From Micavibrio sp. UBA1672 (GTDB lineage Bacteria > Pseudomonadota > Alphaproteobacteria > Micavibrionales > Micavibrionaceae): a stretch of DNA of 16,509 nt. The translations under genes and the position numbers were made by a program. The stretch's first letter is position 1. Each line of letters starts with the position of its first letter. The stretch spans positions 1-16,509 of the forward strand of contig DCKO01000020.1 in assembly GCA_002320665.1 (NCBI GenBank), written 5' to 3'. The notes below the pieces were generated by a model. It was not told the origin of the DNA. It ran no database searches and saw nothing but the letters and a program-made list of their open reading frames with translations. Of this stretch, positions 14,483 through 16,509 are shown piece after piece.

Positions 14483-15514
14483 ATGAGCGTGGCACCAACA
14501 AAAGCCAAAAAAAATAAGGTTCAATTAAAGACCGTTTCGGATTCCTCTCCTGAACCTGATGTAGATGTTTTAAAGTCACTTTATCGTGAAATGTTGCTCA
14601 TTCGCCGTTTCGAAGAAAAAGCAGGTCAGCTCTATGGTATGGGTCTGATAGGTGGATTTTGTCACCTTTATATAGGACAAGAAGCTGTCGTAACGGGGAT
14701 TGCTTCTGTACAGGAAGAGCAAGATACTGTTGTGACATCTTATCGTGATCATGCTCATATGCTGGCTTGTGGCATGGATCCCAAGGGCATTATGGCCGAG
14801 CTGACTGGTCGTAAAGATGGCTATTCTCGCGGCAAAGGCGGGTCAATGCACATGTTCAGCCTTGAAAAGAATTTCTTCGGTGGTCATGGTATCGTGGGTG
14901 CCAGCACAGCCATTGGTACTGGTCTTGGCTTTTCACACAAATACAAAGAAGATGGTGGCGTGGCCGTAGCTTACATGGGCGATGGAGCATCCAACCAAGG
15001 GCAAGTCGCCGAGTGCTATAATATGGCGGCACTTTGGGATCTACCAATTCTTTATGTCATCGAAAATAATCAATACGGCATGGGCACAAGCGTATCCCGT
15101 TCCTCCGCAGGTCAACTCTATCGCCGCGGCGAAGGCTACGGCATTCCGGGTGAGCAAGTTGATGGTATGGATGTCTTTGCCGTTCAGGATGCTGCGCGTC
15201 AGGCTCTGGATTATATCCGCAGCGGAAACGGCCCATACATCCTTGAGGTCATGACCTATCGCTATCGTGGGCACTCAATGTCTGATCCGGCGAAATATCG
15301 TACAAAAGAGGAAGTTGCCAGCTTCAAGGAAGAGCGTGACCCAATCACCGCTGTAAAAGATTTACTGCAAGAGCGTGATGTGCCCGAAGAAGACATTAAG
15401 GCGATTGATAAGGAAATCAAAGAAATCGTCAACGAAGCTGCGAAATTCGCACAAGAAAACCCTGAACTGCCGCCGGAAGATTTATGGACGGATGTTTTGA
15501 TAGAGACTGAATAA
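14483..15514 (+). CDS. pdhA: Pyruvate dehydrogenase E1 component, alpha subunit
   Basis: PdhA and PdhB form the thiamine-diphosphate E1 enzyme that decarboxylates pyruvate and acylates the lipoyl groups of the complex. The 343-aa product has the E1-alpha core: MLLIRRFEEKAGQLYG, YRDHAHMLACGM, RGKGGSMHMF, the thiamine-diphosphate motif GDGASNQG (166-173) to ENNQYGMGT (194-202), and YRYRGHSMSDPAKYR. The start is uncertain: ATG 14483 has GGAAG 7 nt upstream, GTG 14489 has AGGAG 7 nt upstream, and a GTG at 14459 would overlap the terminator. The first ~30 residues are a lysine-rich extension. pdhB follows after 15 nt. Confidence 0.96.
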   Translation: MSVAPTKAKKNKVQLKTVSDSSPEPDVDVLKSLYREMLLIRRFEEKAGQLYGMGLIGGFCHLYIGQEAVVTGIASVQEEQDTVVTSYRDHAHMLACGMDPKGIMAELTGRKDGYSRGKGGSMHMFSLEKNFFGGHGIVGASTAIGTGLGFSHKYKEDGGVAVAYMGDGASNQGQVAECYNMAALWDLPILYVIENNQYGMGTSVSRSSAGQLYRRGEGYGIPGEQVDGMDVFAVQDAARQALDYIRSGNGPYILEVMTYRYRGHSMSDPAKYRTKEEVASFKEERDPITAVKDLLQERDVPEEDIKAIDKEIKEIVNEAAKFAQENPELPPEDLWTDVLIETE

Positions 15515-15529
15515 AAGGAGTTACGAGTA

Positions 15530-16509
15530 ATGCCAACACAAATTTTAATGCCAGCTCTATCTCCGACCATGACCGAAGGAAATTTGGCTAAATGGCTGAA
15601 ATCCGAAGGTGATAAAGTCGAAGCAGGTGATGTGATTGCCGAAATCGAAACCGACAAGGCCACCATGGAAGTCGAAGCCGTTGATGAAGGCACGCTAGGT
15701 AAAATCCTAATCAATGAAGGCACTGAGGCTGTGGCGGTGAATACGCCGATTGCTGTGCTGCTTGAGGAAGGTGAAAGCGCTGATGATATCGGTGATACGG
15801 GCGCAGCACCAACACCAGCTGCAACTCAGCCGGAAGAAGCTGATGCCACACCTGTTTCCTCATCAACAGCAGAGCAGCCGACGGGCGCAGTGATTGAAAA
15901 CCGTGACATTCTTTATGCCCAAGGCACTGTGATCGAGCCACCACCATTTGACGAAGCCGCTTTTGCCGATACAAAAGAACAAACAGTACGTGAGGCGTTG
16001 CGTGATGCGATGGCCGAAGAGATGCGTAATGATGACCGCGTCTATCTGATGGGTGAGGAAGTCGCCGAATATCAGGGCGCTTATAAAGTTTCTCAAGGTC
16101 TTTTGGATGAATTCGGTGATAAGCGCGTTATTGATACGCCGATTACGGAACATGGCTTTGCCGGTATGGCTGTAGGTTCTGCCATGAATGGCCTTAAGCC
16201 GATTGTCGAATTTATGACATGGAATTTCGGCATGCAGGCCATGGATCATATTATTAACTCTGCCGCTAAAACCCTGTATATGGCAGGTGGTAAGCTTGGT
16301 TGCCCGATTGTGTTCCGTGGCCCAAACGGCGCAGCCTCACGCGTCGCCGCACAGCACTCTCAATGCTATGCCAGTTGGTATGCACATGTACCAGGTCTTA
16401 AGGTTGTTGCACCTTGGTCAGCGGCAGATTCAAAAGGCTTGCTGAAGGCCGCAATCCGCGATCCAAACCCCGTTATCTTCCTTGAAAATGAAATTCTGTA
16501 TGGACAGAG
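15530..16509 (+). CDS. pdhB: Pyruvate dehydrogenase E1 component, beta subunit with N-terminal lipoyl domain (3' end outside window)
   Basis: The frame is open from ATG 15530 to the window edge (326 complete codons). A strong AGGAG lies 9-10 nt upstream. Residues 1-77 are a biotinyl/lipoyl domain with lipoylation site K43 in EIETDKATME. An Ala/Pro/Glu/Thr-rich linker (about 80-130) leads to the E1-beta domain: VREALRDAMAEEM, VYLMGEEVAEYQGAYKVSQG, DTPITEHGFAGMAVG, SAAKTLYMAGG and RGPNGAASRVAAQHSQCYAS. The lipoyl-E1beta fusion is established for alphaproteobacterial PDH. pdhC (E2) would be expected next. Confidence 0.97.
   Translation, partial: MPTQILMPALSPTMTEGNLAKWLKSEGDKVEAGDVIAEIETDKATMEVEAVDEGTLGKILINEGTEAVAVNTPIAVLLEEGESADDIGDTGAAPTPAATQPEEADATPVSSSTAEQPTGAVIENRDILYAQGTVIEPPPFDEAAFADTKEQTVREALRDAMAEEMRNDDRVYLMGEEVAEYQGAYKVSQGLLDEFGDKRVIDTPITEHGFAGMAVGSAMNGLKPIVEFMTWNFGMQAMDHIINSAAKTLYMAGGKLGCPIVFRGPNGAASRVAAQHSQCYASWYAHVPGLKVVAPWSAADSKGLLKAAIRDPNPVIFLENEILYGQ

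Noticed and set aside
15262..15723. 153-aa leftward ORF over the pdhA-pdhB junction
   Set aside because: Serine-rich antisense shadow of two well-identified genes; no ribosome site or homology recognised.

Overview
The window looks like chromosomal DNA of an alphaproteobacterium of moderate, slightly AT-rich composition. The evidence is the gene set and order: leftward ppiD-trpE facing away from rightward tpiA-secG-pyrG-(hypothetical)-kdsA-(hypothetical)-eno-ftsB-pdhA-pdhB. The pdhB product begins with a lipoyl domain, a trait typical of alphaproteobacterial pyruvate dehydrogenase. KdsA implies a Gram-negative Kdo-containing outer membrane. I cannot place it below class. No tRNA, rRNA, insertion sequence, prophage or CRISPR array was seen.

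Region by region. 1-978: the 3' part of a divergent polysaccharide deacetylase. 979-1195: a convergent gap with three copies of a degenerate 14-nt repeat every 42-43 nt and a leftward intrinsic terminator. 1196-3826: a compact leftward three-gene operon (ABC ATPase, FtsX/MacB-like permease with a histidine/glutamate-rich loop, DUF3299-type anchored protein). Its promoter has a -10 element inside a perfect palindrome matching the core of the Zur (zinc uptake regulator) box. 3866-7316: trpE and ppiD, one base apart; trpG, often next to trpE, is absent. 7498-10464: tpiA, secG, pyrG. 10461-10889: a leftward hypothetical gene with its own promoter, sharing its stop-codon bases with pyrG. 11029-11868: kdsA of the metal-dependent class. 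11883-12446: a chain of small palindromes leading into a lysine-free hypothetical protein. 12550-16509: eno, ftsB and pdhAB. A cluster of five GANTC sites lies before ftsB and an intrinsic terminator lies inside the pdhA leader.

Most of the window is housekeeping: lower glycolysis and its exit to acetyl-CoA (tpiA, eno, pdhAB), CTP and Kdo synthesis (pyrG, kdsA), secretion and envelope folding (secG, ppiD), division (ftsB) and tryptophan synthesis (trpE). The least ordinary parts are the putative zinc-responsive ABC/DUF3299 operon, the palindrome-rich leader with its lysine-free protein, the GANTC cluster upstream of ftsB, and the phased repeats at 988-1092.
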